Shown here piece after piece: positions 33,620-43,248 of a DNA stretch of 64,000 bases; positions within the stretch are counted from its first letter, which is position 1, and each line of letters opens with the position of its first letter. Source of the stretch: Paenibacillus sp. FSL K6-1096 (GTDB lineage: Bacteria > Bacillota > Bacilli > Paenibacillales > Paenibacillaceae). The notes under the pieces were generated by a model, which was not told the DNA's origin, searched no databases, and saw only the letters and a program-made list of their open reading frames with translations. The position numbers and the translations under genes were made by a program. The DNA lies in the NCBI RefSeq assembly GCF_037977055.1, contig NZ_CP150274.1:5704001-5768000 (forward strand), read 5' to 3'.

Positions 33620-35416
33620 ATGACACACAGGATGGAATATCCGCGTCCGCAGTTCGTCAGAGACGCATGGCTTAACTTAAATGGAACGTGGCAATTTGAA
33701 TTTGATGACAGGAATGAGGGAGCCGCGCAGCGATGGTTTGATCCAGGTGAAAGCTTCAGCCGGACCATTCAGGTTCCCTTTGCTTTTCAGACCCCTGCCA
33801 GCGGAATACACGATACCACATTTCATGACTATGTCTGGTATAAACGCAATTTCACACTCGATCCGGACTGGTATCAGAAGCGGGTGATTTTACATTTTGG
33901 CGCGGTAGATTACAGAGCCTGGGTGTATGTGAATGGTCAATATATCGGGATGCATGAGGGAGGACACACTTCATTTTCTTTTGACATTACCCATGCCTTG
34001 ACCGGACAGGAGGAACAGGTAACGGTTCATGTGGAGGACCCTTCAACAGACGAGACGATCCCTCGGGGCAAACAGTTCTGGATAGAGCAGCCGGAAAGCA
34101 TCTGGTATACCCGCACGAGCGGGATTTGGCAGACCGTGTGGCTGGAGGCGGTCAACCCTGTGCATATTCAGCAGGTGAAATTTACGCCGGATTTGGACCA
34201 TGGGAGTGTTGGGATAGAGGTTAAATCGGAGGGGCATGGATCAGAAGAATTAGATTTGGAACTTCGTATTTCTTTTGGCGGAGCACTTGTGATTCAGGAC
34301 CGGGTACGATTATTACAGCCTATAACAAGCAGAATAGTAGATCTGTTTGGTCTAAAAATATTCCGTACCAACTTCCATCGCGCCGGCTGGACATGGAGCC
34401 CGGAAGCTCCTAATTTGTTCGATGTGGAGATGAAGCTGTACGATCACGGGGTTGAGGTGGACTCGATAGAGTCGTATTTCGGCATGCGGAAGGTTCATAC
34501 AGAGAATGGTATGGTCTATCTGAATAACAAACCTTATTACCAGAAGCTTGTACTGGACCAGGGGTATTGGCAGGAAGGATTGCTTACAGCGCCAACGGAT
34601 GACCATCTGAAAAAGGATATTGAATTAGCTAAGGAATTAGGGTTCAACGGTTGCCGTAAGCATCAGAAGGTCGAGGACCCGCGGTTTTTATACTGGGCAG
34701 ACCGTATAGGGTTCCTCGTATGGGGAGAATGTGCGGCCAACGCCTCTTACAATAATGATGCTGTAGCCCGGTTAACCAAAGAATGGATTGAGATTATCGA
34801 CCGTGACTTCAATCATCCCTCGATTGTGGCCTGGGTCCCGCTTAACGAGAGCTGGGGGATTCCAATGGTGAAATCGGATAAGCAGCAGCAGTATCACAGC
34901 GTAGCCATGTATAGTCTGATTCATTCATTGGATGATACCCGGTTAGTGATATCGAATGACGGATGGGAAATGACGCTGACTGACATTTGTGCGGTACACA
35001 ATTATCAGCACGGCCGGGCAGATGAGCCCGATAAGTATGAAGAGTTCAAGCGGATTCTTTCTACCAAAGATACCATGCTTGCTTCCAAGCCATCGGCCCG
35101 CAGTGTATATGCAGACGGGTATGAGCACCGGGGCGAGCCCATCCTGTTGACTGAATTCGGGGGGATCAGCTATAAGGCCGGCACTGACGACGGCTGGGGA
35201 TATACCAGTGCACAATCTGCAGAGGATCTTGTTCAGGAATACGGAAGAATCATGAAAGCGGTATACGCGTCCAAGATTATTTATGGATATTGTTATACAC
35301 AGTTAACGGATGTGGAGCAGGAGATTAACGGCCTCGTAGCCTATGACCGGACACCTAAATGCGATCTGGCGTTAATTAAAGAAATTAACGATCAGTGGCA
35401 TCTGCGGACCATTTAA
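33620..35416 (+). CDS. GH2-family glycoside hydrolase
   Basis: A 598-residue cytoplasmic enzyme: sugar-binding jelly roll (PRPQFVRDAWLNLNGTWQFEF, split), an immunoglobulin-like domain and a TIM barrel. E410 in PLNESWG is the acid/base and E512 in LLTEFGG the nucleophile. It is shorter than LacZ and closer in size to beta-glucuronidase and beta-galactosidase-like GH2 members. No signal peptide. A GH105 gene follows after 35 bases and probably shares the transcript, so it likely works on oligosaccharides from plant cell-wall polymers. The exact glycoside is not decided. Confidence 0.92.
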   Translation: MTHRMEYPRPQFVRDAWLNLNGTWQFEFDDRNEGAAQRWFDPGESFSRTIQVPFAFQTPASGIHDTTFHDYVWYKRNFTLDPDWYQKRVILHFGAVDYRAWVYVNGQYIGMHEGGHTSFSFDITHALTGQEEQVTVHVEDPSTDETIPRGKQFWIEQPESIWYTRTSGIWQTVWLEAVNPVHIQQVKFTPDLDHGSVGIEVKSEGHGSEELDLELRISFGGALVIQDRVRLLQPITSRIVDLFGLKIFRTNFHRAGWTWSPEAPNLFDVEMKLYDHGVEVDSIESYFGMRKVHTENGMVYLNNKPYYQKLVLDQGYWQEGLLTAPTDDHLKKDIELAKELGFNGCRKHQKVEDPRFLYWADRIGFLVWGECAANASYNNDAVARLTKEWIEIIDRDFNHPSIVAWVPLNESWGIPMVKSDKQQQYHSVAMYSLIHSLDDTRLVISNDGWEMTLTDICAVHNYQHGRADEPDKYEEFKRILSTKDTMLASKPSARSVYADGYEHRGEPILLTEFGGISYKAGTDDGWGYTSAQSAEDLVQEYGRIMKAVYASKIIYGYCYTQLTDVEQEINGLVAYDRTPKCDLALIKEINDQWHLRTI

Positions 35417-35451
35417 CCGTGCCTATTTAATAATAAGGAGCTGATGAATTT

Positions 35452-36567
35452 ATGACAAATGAAGGATTGCTGCAAAAAATCGGACTGGTCGTAGACAGGC
35501 TTATGAACCTGGGCGGCAGCGACTATGAAAAGGATAAAACCGTGGTTCAGGCCGAGACCAGAATAGGGATTGTGCAGCGGGATTTCGGCATTGAAGAATG
35601 GGATTGGCCTCAGGGCGTAGGCCTGTATGGTCTTTACAAGCTGCAGAACTATTATGGCGATACGCGTTATATGGAATTTTTCCGGAATTGGTATTCCCGT
35701 AACCTGGAGGCGGGCCTGCCTTCCAAAAACATTAATACGACCGCTCCATATCTGCCTTTGGTGCTGCTCCTGGATCAGCTTGAGCCTTCCGGTGAACTGG
35801 AGGAGCTATGCCGGGAGCATGCGGATTGGCTCATTCATGAGCTGCCCAAAACCAAAGAAGGCGGCTTTCAGCATACGGTCACTGCCATTGGCAACCGGGA
35901 TGGAATTCACCTGCACAACGGACAGCTATGGATTGATACGCTGTTTATGGCGGTGCTGTTTCTGAACCAGGCGGGGCACAAGTTTAACCGGCCGGAGTGG
36001 GCGCATGAGGCTGAACACCAGATTCTGCTCCATATCAAATATTTGTTCGACAAGCATACCGGCCTGTTCTTCCACGGCTGGAGCTTCGAACGCAATGATA
36101 ATTTCGGCAGCATCTTCTGGTGCCGCGGCAATTCCTGGTTCACGTACGGGATCGTTGATTACCTGGAAGCCTGCCAGGATTCGATTAGCCCGGGGCTCCG
36201 GCGGTTTCTGATTGATACGTATACGGCTCAGGTCAATGCTCTGGTATCCCTCCAGGCAGCATCCGGTCTGTGGCATACCGTCCTGCTGGACCCGTCCAGC
36301 TATGAAGAGGTATCCGGGTCGGCCGCAATCGCTGCAGGGATGATCAAAGGCATCAAAGCCGGTATTCTGGATTCCTCTTATCAGGCTGCGGCAGACAAGG
36401 CCATTCAGGCGGTATGTCAAAATATTAGCGCAGATGGAACGGTGCTGAATGTGTCGGCCGGAACCGGTATGGGCATGGATAAGGACCATTACAAGAACAT
36501 TGCCCTCAGACCTATGGCGTACGGACAGTCCTTAGCTCTTATTGCTTTATATGAAGCGTTAAACTAA
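35452..36567 (+). CDS. GH105/GH88-type unsaturated glucuronyl (rhamnogalacturonyl) hydrolase
   Basis: A 371-residue (alpha/alpha)6-barrel enzyme that hydrates the unsaturated uronic acid left by polysaccharide lyases. Motifs are EWDWPQGVGLYGLYKL, DGIHLHNGQLWIDTLFMAVLFL (split), FWCRGNSWFTYGIVDYL, WHTVLLDPSSYEEVSGSAAIAAGM and RPMAYGQSLALIALYEAL. The conserved WIDTLFM Asp and the RGNSW segment match YteR/YesR-like enzymes. AAGGAG precedes the ATG. It forms an operon with the GH2 gene, closed by a strong terminator. Confidence 0.92.
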   Translation: MTNEGLLQKIGLVVDRLMNLGGSDYEKDKTVVQAETRIGIVQRDFGIEEWDWPQGVGLYGLYKLQNYYGDTRYMEFFRNWYSRNLEAGLPSKNINTTAPYLPLVLLLDQLEPSGELEELCREHADWLIHELPKTKEGGFQHTVTAIGNRDGIHLHNGQLWIDTLFMAVLFLNQAGHKFNRPEWAHEAEHQILLHIKYLFDKHTGLFFHGWSFERNDNFGSIFWCRGNSWFTYGIVDYLEACQDSISPGLRRFLIDTYTAQVNALVSLQAASGLWHTVLLDPSSYEEVSGSAAIAAGMIKGIKAGILDSSYQAAADKAIQAVCQNISADGTVLNVSAGTGMGMDKDHYKNIALRPMAYGQSLALIALYEALN

Positions 36568-36574
36568 ACAGCAG

Positions 36575-36620
36575 AAAGCCTAATCCTTGAGCATGTACGC
36601 CAAAGGGTTAGGCTTTTTTT
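36575..36620 (+). terminator. terminator of the GH2-GH105 operon
   Basis: AAAGCCTAATCCTT / AAGGGTTAGGCTTT stem with T7. Confidence 0.9.
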
Positions 36621-36683
36621 CGCAATAAATTATGTTAAGATTACATCAATAAAAATTTTTTGGCGAACGGGGAGAGAGATGTA

Positions 36684-37313
36684 ATGACTGACTTTACAGC
36701 GATTCGGGACCTGTTCCACATTACGGAGCCATGCGGATTCGATAATGATTCGTTGGCACCGTGGATAGAACGTTACGGGCATATTCCGGAGGTGCTGCGG
36801 ACGTATTATACGGAGCTTGGGGCCCACTCAGCATTGAACGCAACCCAGGATTTTCTGGTTCCGCCTCACAAGTTCCCGCGTTATATGGAAGAAGACTACT
36901 GCATCTTTTATACCGAAAATCAAGAAGCCTGTGTGTGGGGAATCCGTGCAGCGGACATGAAGCTTGATAATCCTCCCGTCTATGTGCGCAGCGGAGAGGA
37001 ATGGGAGCGCCTGCGTTCGTCTGTTAAGGAATTTTTGCTGGCCATGGCCCACATGCAGGCAGTGCTGGCGATGGAGTATAGCAGCGAAGAATATTGGGAG
37101 GTTGATGAGGCTGCTGTGGAGCGGATTGAGCAGAGCTTTCCCTCGCGCCAAGCGGATTCGGATTTGTACACGGGTGTTCGTTTTTTTGGCCGGCCGGGTG
37201 AATTGATTGTAATTATGAACAACAACGGGGGCCATCTGCTAATGTTCGCGGCCGAAGACGAGGAACGCCTTGATGAATTGTACAACCTCTTTGAGCAGTG
37301 GACGGATCAATAG
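36684..37313 (+). CDS. SMI1/KNR4-like protein (tentative)
   Basis: A 209-residue acidic cytoplasmic protein. IPEVLRTYYTELGAH followed by an aromatic/acidic region (DYCIFYTENQEACVWGI) and a final helix pair recall the SMI1/KNR4 (SUKH) superfamily, whose bacterial members often act as immunity proteins for polymorphic toxins. No toxin gene is adjacent. ATG 36684 is eight bases after GGAGAG; an upstream GTG-like extension is unnecessary. It lies between pectin-related genes with no obvious functional tie. Family call is from pattern only. Confidence 0.55.
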   Translation: MTDFTAIRDLFHITEPCGFDNDSLAPWIERYGHIPEVLRTYYTELGAHSALNATQDFLVPPHKFPRYMEEDYCIFYTENQEACVWGIRAADMKLDNPPVYVRSGEEWERLRSSVKEFLLAMAHMQAVLAMEYSSEEYWEVDEAAVERIEQSFPSRQADSDLYTGVRFFGRPGELIVIMNNNGGHLLMFAAEDEERLDELYNLFEQWTDQ

Positions 37314-37381
37314 CTCCGCCCGCGTCAAATGGGCCTGACCGCAGTCAGGCCCCGCTCAACATCCATCAAACTGTTTCCGTT

Positions 37382-39340
37382 TTATTTAAACTGGAACCAG
37401 GTTAAATTGGCTACTGTGCTTGAATCGGACTTCACAAAAGTAACATATACCGTATGATTTCCTACAGCTGTTCCGGCACTAATCGGGATATTCTTGAGCG
37501 ACCATTTCTGCCATCCGCCGGTGCTTTCTGCTGTCCAATAACCCAGCATAGTGCCAGTAGGGCTGTCCAGGTGGAATTCAATTCTTCCGCCGGAGTTAGC
37601 AGATGCAACCTTCAGATCAATGCTTGTTTTGGCTGTACTGCCAAAGTCTACATTTTTAAATGCGATATAGTCCCCATTAGTCCCGGCACCCACATTCAGC
37701 CCGCCGTCAGTGCTTGACTCATAGGAAAGAACACCTGAGCTAAGGTTATAGCCTTCCGCTTCAAACTTCAAAGTGTTGAATTTGGGAGCTGCAGCATAGC
37801 TGTTTGTATCTGTTATTTTCAAATCTGTCAAATTATCTACCGCAACGCCACCGACGCGAACATTATTGATTGTAACTCCAGAGACAGTAGCGGTATCACT
37901 CCAGCCCTTCATGATGGAAACCTCACCTAAAGCGCGTAAATTGATATTATTATAGACCACATTTTTGATCGGACCGGTTTTGGCCGACAGATCGAACCAT
38001 CTGGAGTGAACACCGGATCTTGGCCAGAAGCCTTCCACATCGATATTATCAAAGATGATGTTCTGTGCTGCCGGAGTTCCATATAGATGACCTACTGCTA
38101 AAGCGCGCCAGCACCGGTATACAAAAGAGTTTTTAACAACAATGCCGTCCTGAAGCTGTTTCACTCCATCTCCAACCTTGAATGCTCCGCATCTGCTCCA
38201 AGCCAAAGCATCATCCACAACTACATTGGACTGGTTCTCAGGAGTTCCCGGCCAGTTTGCAGCGATATCCGTAGTGGCTACATCCCATGTCTTAAAAGAG
38301 TAGGTGTCATCCTCCGATACGGCTACAGTGTGCTTGATGAGTACATTCTGGCTCTCTTGAATGTCTATGGCATCATTCTCATAATCCAGCTCATTGTTGT
38401 TGAAGTGCTTGGTGTTCTGGAAGGTTACGTTATTCGATCTGGTAACGATTGTAGCCCAGCCGCCGCTGTCTCTGATGGTGATGCCGTCAACCGTGAAGTT
38501 GCTACACTGCAAGGGGACAAGAATATTGTTCAAATAATTGTTTGTATTCCTCATATAATGGCCATTGCCGTCAATAGTTCCCCTGCCGTATATCTTAATA
38601 TTGTTGGCATTGGTTTCGGTATAAATAAACCAGGTTCCATCCTTATTCAGAGAGTTCTTATGGAAATGGGTAGTGTAATCGCTTGGATTTCCTGAACCCC
38701 GTATAACCGAACCACCCTCCAGATAAACCGAGACATTGCTTTTTAGAACAATGTTTCCGCTCTTGTACACACCGGCTGGAACGTATACGATACCGCCGCC
38801 TGCTGCGTTAGCCGCATTAATGGCATTCTGTATGGCCGTTGTAGCCAATGTGGCACCGGTACTGTCAGCACCGTACTGGGTTTTAACATTGTATATCCCT
38901 GAACCGGATGAGGCCGGAACATTGGTTTCAAGCGCATCTGCCGCAATCACCAGATCCTTCAGGTTATTGATTTTAACGATAAGATAGGTTGGCGATGAAA
39001 GGGTAAAGGTAAGTGTATTCCCGCTCTTGGTTGCAGTGATTCCCAATGCTTTGGGAGAAATATTATAGGTATTGATAGGCTCGCTGGCTGTTATTGTGAT
39101 GGTAGTCGTACCTGAAAAAGAGAAATTACAATAATTATAGTTTACAAATACCTCTGAAGTGTCGATGACCGGTATATTGGTAGAGTCTGCTGTTACCGTG
39201 TATTGACTGGTCGTGGTATAGACCGATGGTAGTGGATAGCTCACAATTGTACCCGCCGCGTTTGCTGTTAAAGGAACGACAGCTACAATACTGGCGAGCA
39301 TACAAACAATTAAACTTAATAACCTTAACCGTTTGAACAT
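37382..39340 (-). CDS. secreted pectin-lyase-fold (GH28-like) protein with CBM6
   Basis: 652 residues. A signal peptide ends at ANA-AG (about residue 29). Residues ~155-520 form a right-handed parallel beta-helix with an opening AIQNAINAANAAGGGIVYVPAGVY (split), ENDAIDIQES, SEDDTYSFKTWD and CGAFKVGDGVK, resembling GH28-type and related glycanases. The C-terminal ~130 residues look like a CBM6 (FEAEGYNLSSGV ... NVDFGSTAKTSIDL ... WQKWSLKNIPI ... NLTWFQF). It probably cuts a plant polysaccharide outside the cell. Aspartates in the GH28 positions are only partly conserved, so the activity is open. A cre-like site lies upstream. Confidence 0.82.
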   Translation of the reverse strand: MFKRLRLLSLIVCMLASIVAVVPLTANAAGTIVSYPLPSVYTTTSQYTVTADSTNIPVIDTSEVFVNYNYCNFSFSGTTTITITASEPINTYNISPKALGITATKSGNTLTFTLSSPTYLIVKINNLKDLVIAADALETNVPASSGSGIYNVKTQYGADSTGATLATTAIQNAINAANAAGGGIVYVPAGVYKSGNIVLKSNVSVYLEGGSVIRGSGNPSDYTTHFHKNSLNKDGTWFIYTETNANNIKIYGRGTIDGNGHYMRNTNNYLNNILVPLQCSNFTVDGITIRDSGGWATIVTRSNNVTFQNTKHFNNNELDYENDAIDIQESQNVLIKHTVAVSEDDTYSFKTWDVATTDIAANWPGTPENQSNVVVDDALAWSRCGAFKVGDGVKQLQDGIVVKNSFVYRCWRALAVGHLYGTPAAQNIIFDNIDVEGFWPRSGVHSRWFDLSAKTGPIKNVVYNNINLRALGEVSIMKGWSDTATVSGVTINNVRVGGVAVDNLTDLKITDTNSYAAAPKFNTLKFEAEGYNLSSGVLSYESSTDGGLNVGAGTNGDYIAFKNVDFGSTAKTSIDLKVASANSGGRIEFHLDSPTGTMLGYWTAESTGGWQKWSLKNIPISAGTAVGNHTVYVTFVKSDSSTVANLTWFQFK

Positions 39341-39387
39341 AAATGAACACCTCTTTCATATTTTTTAGAAAATACTATCTATCCTTT

Positions 39388-39401
39388 TGTATTCGCTTAC
39401 A
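39388..39401 (-). promoter_or_regulatory. cre-like catabolite site before the beta-helix gene
   Basis: Read on the - strand, TGTAAGCGAATACA fits the CcpA core TGNAANCGNWNNCA. It lies ~50 bases upstream of the start codon. The rest of 39341-39608 shows no gene. Confidence 0.55.
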
Positions 39402-39608
39402 ACCTGATTATAGTTTGATAGACGCATCCGGATAAGGCGGGTAATCCCACATTAAGGGCAGATTTCTGCAGCAGCTGTATACAGCAAAAGGAGGCAATCT
39501 CCGCCCTGCGGAAATCCCTCCCCTGCACATTCTTATTCTTTTCCAAAAAATGCAGTGTGAAGCCGGCTCAATGAAGAGTTTTCCGACATGGCCTAATAGT
39601 CCGCTCCC

Positions 39609-41858
39609 TTAACCGTACACCCGCACCTCAATAATCTCCGCATACTCCCTGCCGTTGGTCTCCAGAACCACGACCCGCAGACGGCCGGTGGTCACGGCCT
39701 CGCTCAGCGTGTGTACCCGCTTGCGCTTATAGTTGCCCTGTGCTTCTGCAATCACAGTCCATTCCCCGCTGATGTAGGCTTCGATCCGGTAATCCTTGAC
39801 CAGTGTAGGCAGGATCTCGGCGTCTGTGATATGGTGATGCAGGTTGATCAGGTCCTCGTTCACATCGTCATTGAAGGTAACATGAACCTCGCGCAGCGTT
39901 ACCGGCTCATTCCAGGCCAGCTCCAGCCATTCCGGCTGGCCGGAGGCCATATGGTCCGAGGACCACAGATGCGGGCCGCCGTACGGACGCAGGTAGCCGT
40001 CAATCACTTTGTCCGCCGCAAAGGCGCGGGTGGTCCCGGTCAGGCGGAGGCACGGAGCGTTGTGGTCAAATTTCTTTTTGTCCCACAGTACTACCGGCTG
40101 GGCGGGTTGATCCGCGAAATCCCGCGAGGCTGCGGGAGTGTCGCTATGCCCGTAGGCAAGCATCCCCGAAGCCGGCTCATCTGCCATATGCAGCGACAGT
40201 GCAGCGTTAGCCTTCACGACCAGGAACGCGTTGCGCGGTGTCTCCGGCTTCCATTGCAGCGGGAGCTTCACCCACTGCGCGGGTCCGGTCTGGACGGGAG
40301 CGGATGCAGATTGAATCAGCGTATGGGGAACATAATTCTCCGGCCGTCCGGTCTCCCATAACTCGACCGTCAACTCTCCGGCTTCGGCTGCATCGATCAG
40401 CAGCTCGATCCCGTCCAGCTCAGGATCAACCGGAACGGTGATGCCGATGTTATTGGTTAGTGGAACGCTGAACGCTGAAGCCTCCACGCTGAACCGGCTG
40501 CGTTCGCTGGAGGCGCTGACTGCGGCCGCCAGCGCCAGATCGGCTTCATCCTCGTTGCGCAGCCCGAGGACAGAAGCGTCCTGGCGGAGCAGCGTCTGCT
40601 GCAGCTCCTGCAGGTGTTCCGCCTGCAATTCGCGCGGCGTGATTCCCTTGGCGGCGCAGAGCGCAGCACCGGTACCGGCGGCTTCGCCGATGACCGCGCA
40701 GGTGGCCATGACGCGGGTCGTGCCGAACGCTACATGCGTAGCGCTAATGTCGCGGCCGGCCATCAGCAGATTGCTGACGTTCACGGAATACAGCGAACGG
40801 AACGGGATGTGATAGTTGCCGTCCGAGTACATATGCTTCGAGCCTGATTCTGTAGCGTACACGCCCTGCGGCGGATGCAGGTCAATGGACCAGCCGCCGA
40901 AGGCTACGCGGTCCGGGAATTCGCGTTGTGCCAGGATATCGTTCTGATTCAGAATATAATCGCCTATGAACCGGCGGTACTCGCGTTTGCCGGGAATCGA
41001 GCCGACCCATTCGAGGGTCATCTGGTCTGCATCGAATTTGCCGGAGTTCTTAATATAGTCCCAGATTCCGTAGATAACCGACCACAGCTCGTCGCGGATC
41101 GCCTCATTGTCATGAACGGTATCCTGCTCCCCGCCGAATTCAATCCACCAGTAGGCGCAGCCATTGTCGCCGCTGCGGATGATACGGCGCTCGGTAATCG
41201 AGGTCTGAGTAACATCGATAGCCATAGCCGGAGCAATATATTTGACCGGATGGCCGGCGTCCTTGGTGTAGAAGAGCAGGGTGCTGCCCAGCGTAATGTC
41301 ATCCGGCGTCTCCGGTGCCCATTCTTCATTGAATTCTTCACGCGCTTCGCGGCCGAGCCGGAATTCAGCACCTGCCAGGAACCCTACCAGGCCGTCCCCC
41401 GTACAATCCAGAAAGACTGCGCTTTCAAAAGTAATTCTCCGCTCCGAGCCCATCATCCAGCCTGTGACGGAGCGGATGCTCCGCCCGCCACTGCCGTCCT
41501 CGTAAGCATCGACCTCATGCACATCTGTATTCAGGAATAGCTGGATATTCGGTTCGGCCTTAATCGCCTCCAGTACGACCATATCCCACAGATAAGGATT
41601 GCCGTCTTTGTTGCGGTACTGGTTCTCCACAAACAGCTCGCCCATAATCCCCGTCTCACGGGCATACCGGTGAGTGCCGTGCGAGGTTGCGCCGCATACC
41701 CATACCCGCACCTCACTGCTGGAGTTGCCGCCCAGCACCGGCCGGTTATTAATCAGCGCCACACGCTGGCCCAGCCGTGCTGCCGCAATTGCCGCACATA
41801 CCCCCGCCAGTCCGCCACCCACGACAGTTACATCGGTATTAACCGTTTCACTACGCAT
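39609..41858 (-). CDS. FAD-dependent oxidoreductase with C-terminal beta-sandwich domain
   Basis: 749 residues. The N-terminal Rossmann motif VVGGGLAGVCAAIAAARLG and GGNSSSEVRVWVCG mark the FAD-dependent oxidoreductase family (Pfam FAD_oxidored type). FLDCTGDGLVGFLAGAE and AGRDISATHVAFGTTRVMATCAVIGEAAG (split) complete the FAD site. From about residue 600 a discoidin-like region follows (WLELAWNEPVTLREVHVTFND, YRIEAYISGEWTVIAE). There is no signal peptide. RBS AAAGGAG precedes the ATG. It is divergent from an AraC gene 134 bases away that may control it. Homologues cluster with plant-polysaccharide genes; the reaction is not established. Confidence 0.85.
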   Translation of the reverse strand: MRSETVNTDVTVVGGGLAGVCAAIAAARLGQRVALINNRPVLGGNSSSEVRVWVCGATSHGTHRYARETGIMGELFVENQYRNKDGNPYLWDMVVLEAIKAEPNIQLFLNTDVHEVDAYEDGSGGRSIRSVTGWMMGSERRITFESAVFLDCTGDGLVGFLAGAEFRLGREAREEFNEEWAPETPDDITLGSTLLFYTKDAGHPVKYIAPAMAIDVTQTSITERRIIRSGDNGCAYWWIEFGGEQDTVHDNEAIRDELWSVIYGIWDYIKNSGKFDADQMTLEWVGSIPGKREYRRFIGDYILNQNDILAQREFPDRVAFGGWSIDLHPPQGVYATESGSKHMYSDGNYHIPFRSLYSVNVSNLLMAGRDISATHVAFGTTRVMATCAVIGEAAGTGAALCAAKGITPRELQAEHLQELQQTLLRQDASVLGLRNEDEADLALAAAVSASSERSRFSVEASAFSVPLTNNIGITVPVDPELDGIELLIDAAEAGELTVELWETGRPENYVPHTLIQSASAPVQTGPAQWVKLPLQWKPETPRNAFLVVKANAALSLHMADEPASGMLAYGHSDTPAASRDFADQPAQPVVLWDKKKFDHNAPCLRLTGTTRAFAADKVIDGYLRPYGGPHLWSSDHMASGQPEWLELAWNEPVTLREVHVTFNDDVNEDLINLHHHITDAEILPTLVKDYRIEAYISGEWTVIAEAQGNYKRKRVHTLSEAVTTGRLRVVVLETNGREYAEIIEVRVYG

Positions 41859-41992
41859 TGTTGTATCTCTCCTTTGGTGTGTGTTAATATATCCGTAATT
41901 TCATGATAGTTGAATTGATAACCAATTAACATGCATGTAATTTCTAAGAATATATACTTTATTTCAATAGCATCATACGGGGAGGATAAGGC

Positions 41993-42790
41993 ATGCGTAC
42001 ACACTGGTCCGTCCAGCCGGCAACCTATCTCTATTGGGATCAGAAAAAGCATTTTCTGCTGGAGCATGATACCTATCCGGTATGGACGATCTTCGCGGTC
42101 GAGCAAGGACAATTCGCTTACCGGTTCGGTGAGCACGAAGGGGAAGGCGGATTCGGGGACCTTATTGTATGTCCGCCCAAGACAGCTTTTTACCGGAGAA
42201 CACTCACCGCTCTAACCTTCCACTTCATTCAATTCATATGGGAAGAGGAAGGGAAGTCCGAAGAGGACGCCCTGCTTGCGGGCAAATGGACCGTCCGGGA
42301 TGCGGAGCGTCTCAGGTCAACGTACCGTTATCTGCGGAGCATCGGCAGAGGAGTGCTGGGCGAGCCTGCGCTTGGCAGGATGAAGCATATGGTGGAGGAC
42401 CTGTGGAGGTTACTTGAAATTGAACACAGCAGCGCGGCGCACAATCAGCAATCCGCAGAGGCCCGTCCCGGTCCGCTGATGCAGCAGGCCAGGCAATGGC
42501 TGGAGGAGCATGCCGGTACCTCTATGAGTATGAGTCATTTGGCCCGGCTGCTGGAGCTTACCCCGGTTCAATTGACAAGACAATTCCGGTCTGCCTATGG
42601 GACGACCCCTTCGGAATTCGTGACCGGACTCAGGCTTAAGCGTGCCTGCCGGCTGCTGGAGGATTCCACGCAGTCCATCGACCTGATTGCCCAGCAGTGC
42701 GGCTATGAGAACGGCTTTTACCTCAGCCGGGTGTTCACAGCGAAGCTGGGAATCACGCCGTCGCAATACCGCAGGCAGCACCGCTTATAG
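41993..42790 (+). CDS. AraC-family transcriptional regulator
   Basis: A 265-residue regulator. The N-terminal cupin-like sensing domain (residues ~10-100, YPVWTIFAVEQGQFAYRF) precedes two AraC HTH motifs at the C-terminus (MSMSHLARLLELTPVQLTRQF and IDLIAQQCGYENGFYLSRVF, split). GGGGAGGAT precedes the ATG. Divergent orientation from the FAD oxidoreductase suggests local activation by a plant-derived sugar. Confidence 0.93.
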   Translation: MRTHWSVQPATYLYWDQKKHFLLEHDTYPVWTIFAVEQGQFAYRFGEHEGEGGFGDLIVCPPKTAFYRRTLTALTFHFIQFIWEEEGKSEEDALLAGKWTVRDAERLRSTYRYLRSIGRGVLGEPALGRMKHMVEDLWRLLEIEHSSAAHNQQSAEARPGPLMQQARQWLEEHAGTSMSMSHLARLLELTPVQLTRQFRSAYGTTPSEFVTGLRLKRACRLLEDSTQSIDLIAQQCGYENGFYLSRVFTAKLGITPSQYRRQHRL

Positions 42791-42943
42791 CGCTAACCTG
42801 CCTGACTTATGACAATGCCGTGGAAGATTCGGTTTTTGTTTGGAAATAAGCTTCCATTGTTGTGTTAGAATATGAATATACAGATAAAGGAAGGGCACAA
42901 AGGATTGCTTATTGCCGATTTTGACCAATGAGGAGGCATCCCA

Positions 42944-43198
42944 ATGGCAGAGCGAAGATGCGGAATTGTCAAATGGTACAAGGCAGATGAAGGGTACGGG
43001 CGGATTATGCTGGACGGGCAGGACGGGGAGCATGTTTTTGTACATTTCAGCGAGATTCTGCCGGACCCGCTTAAGGGCCCGCAAGGCTTCAGATTCCTGG
43101 AGGAGGGGCAGCAGGTGGCCTTTGATTTATGCGAATTCCCGAACATCTCAGATTCCCAGTACAGGACAGCTAAGAATGTGCGGGTACTGGAGGATTAG
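42944..43198 (+). CDS. cold-shock-domain protein
   Basis: An 84-residue OB-fold nucleic-acid-binding protein. The CSD motifs are altered: GIVKWYKADEGYGRI (RNP1-like) and HVFVHFSEIL (RNP2-like), with a longer loop and C-terminal extension than CspB (66 residues). GAGGAGG precedes the ATG. It is a single gene, 50 bases before the esterase gene. Probably an RNA-binding chaperone. Confidence 0.88.
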   Translation: MAERRCGIVKWYKADEGYGRIMLDGQDGEHVFVHFSEILPDPLKGPQGFRFLEEGQQVAFDLCEFPNISDSQYRTAKNVRVLED

Positions 43199-43248
43199 AG
43201 CAGGCAGGCATTTTGTAAAAAAGACAGATGAACGGGGGACCCACGCTA

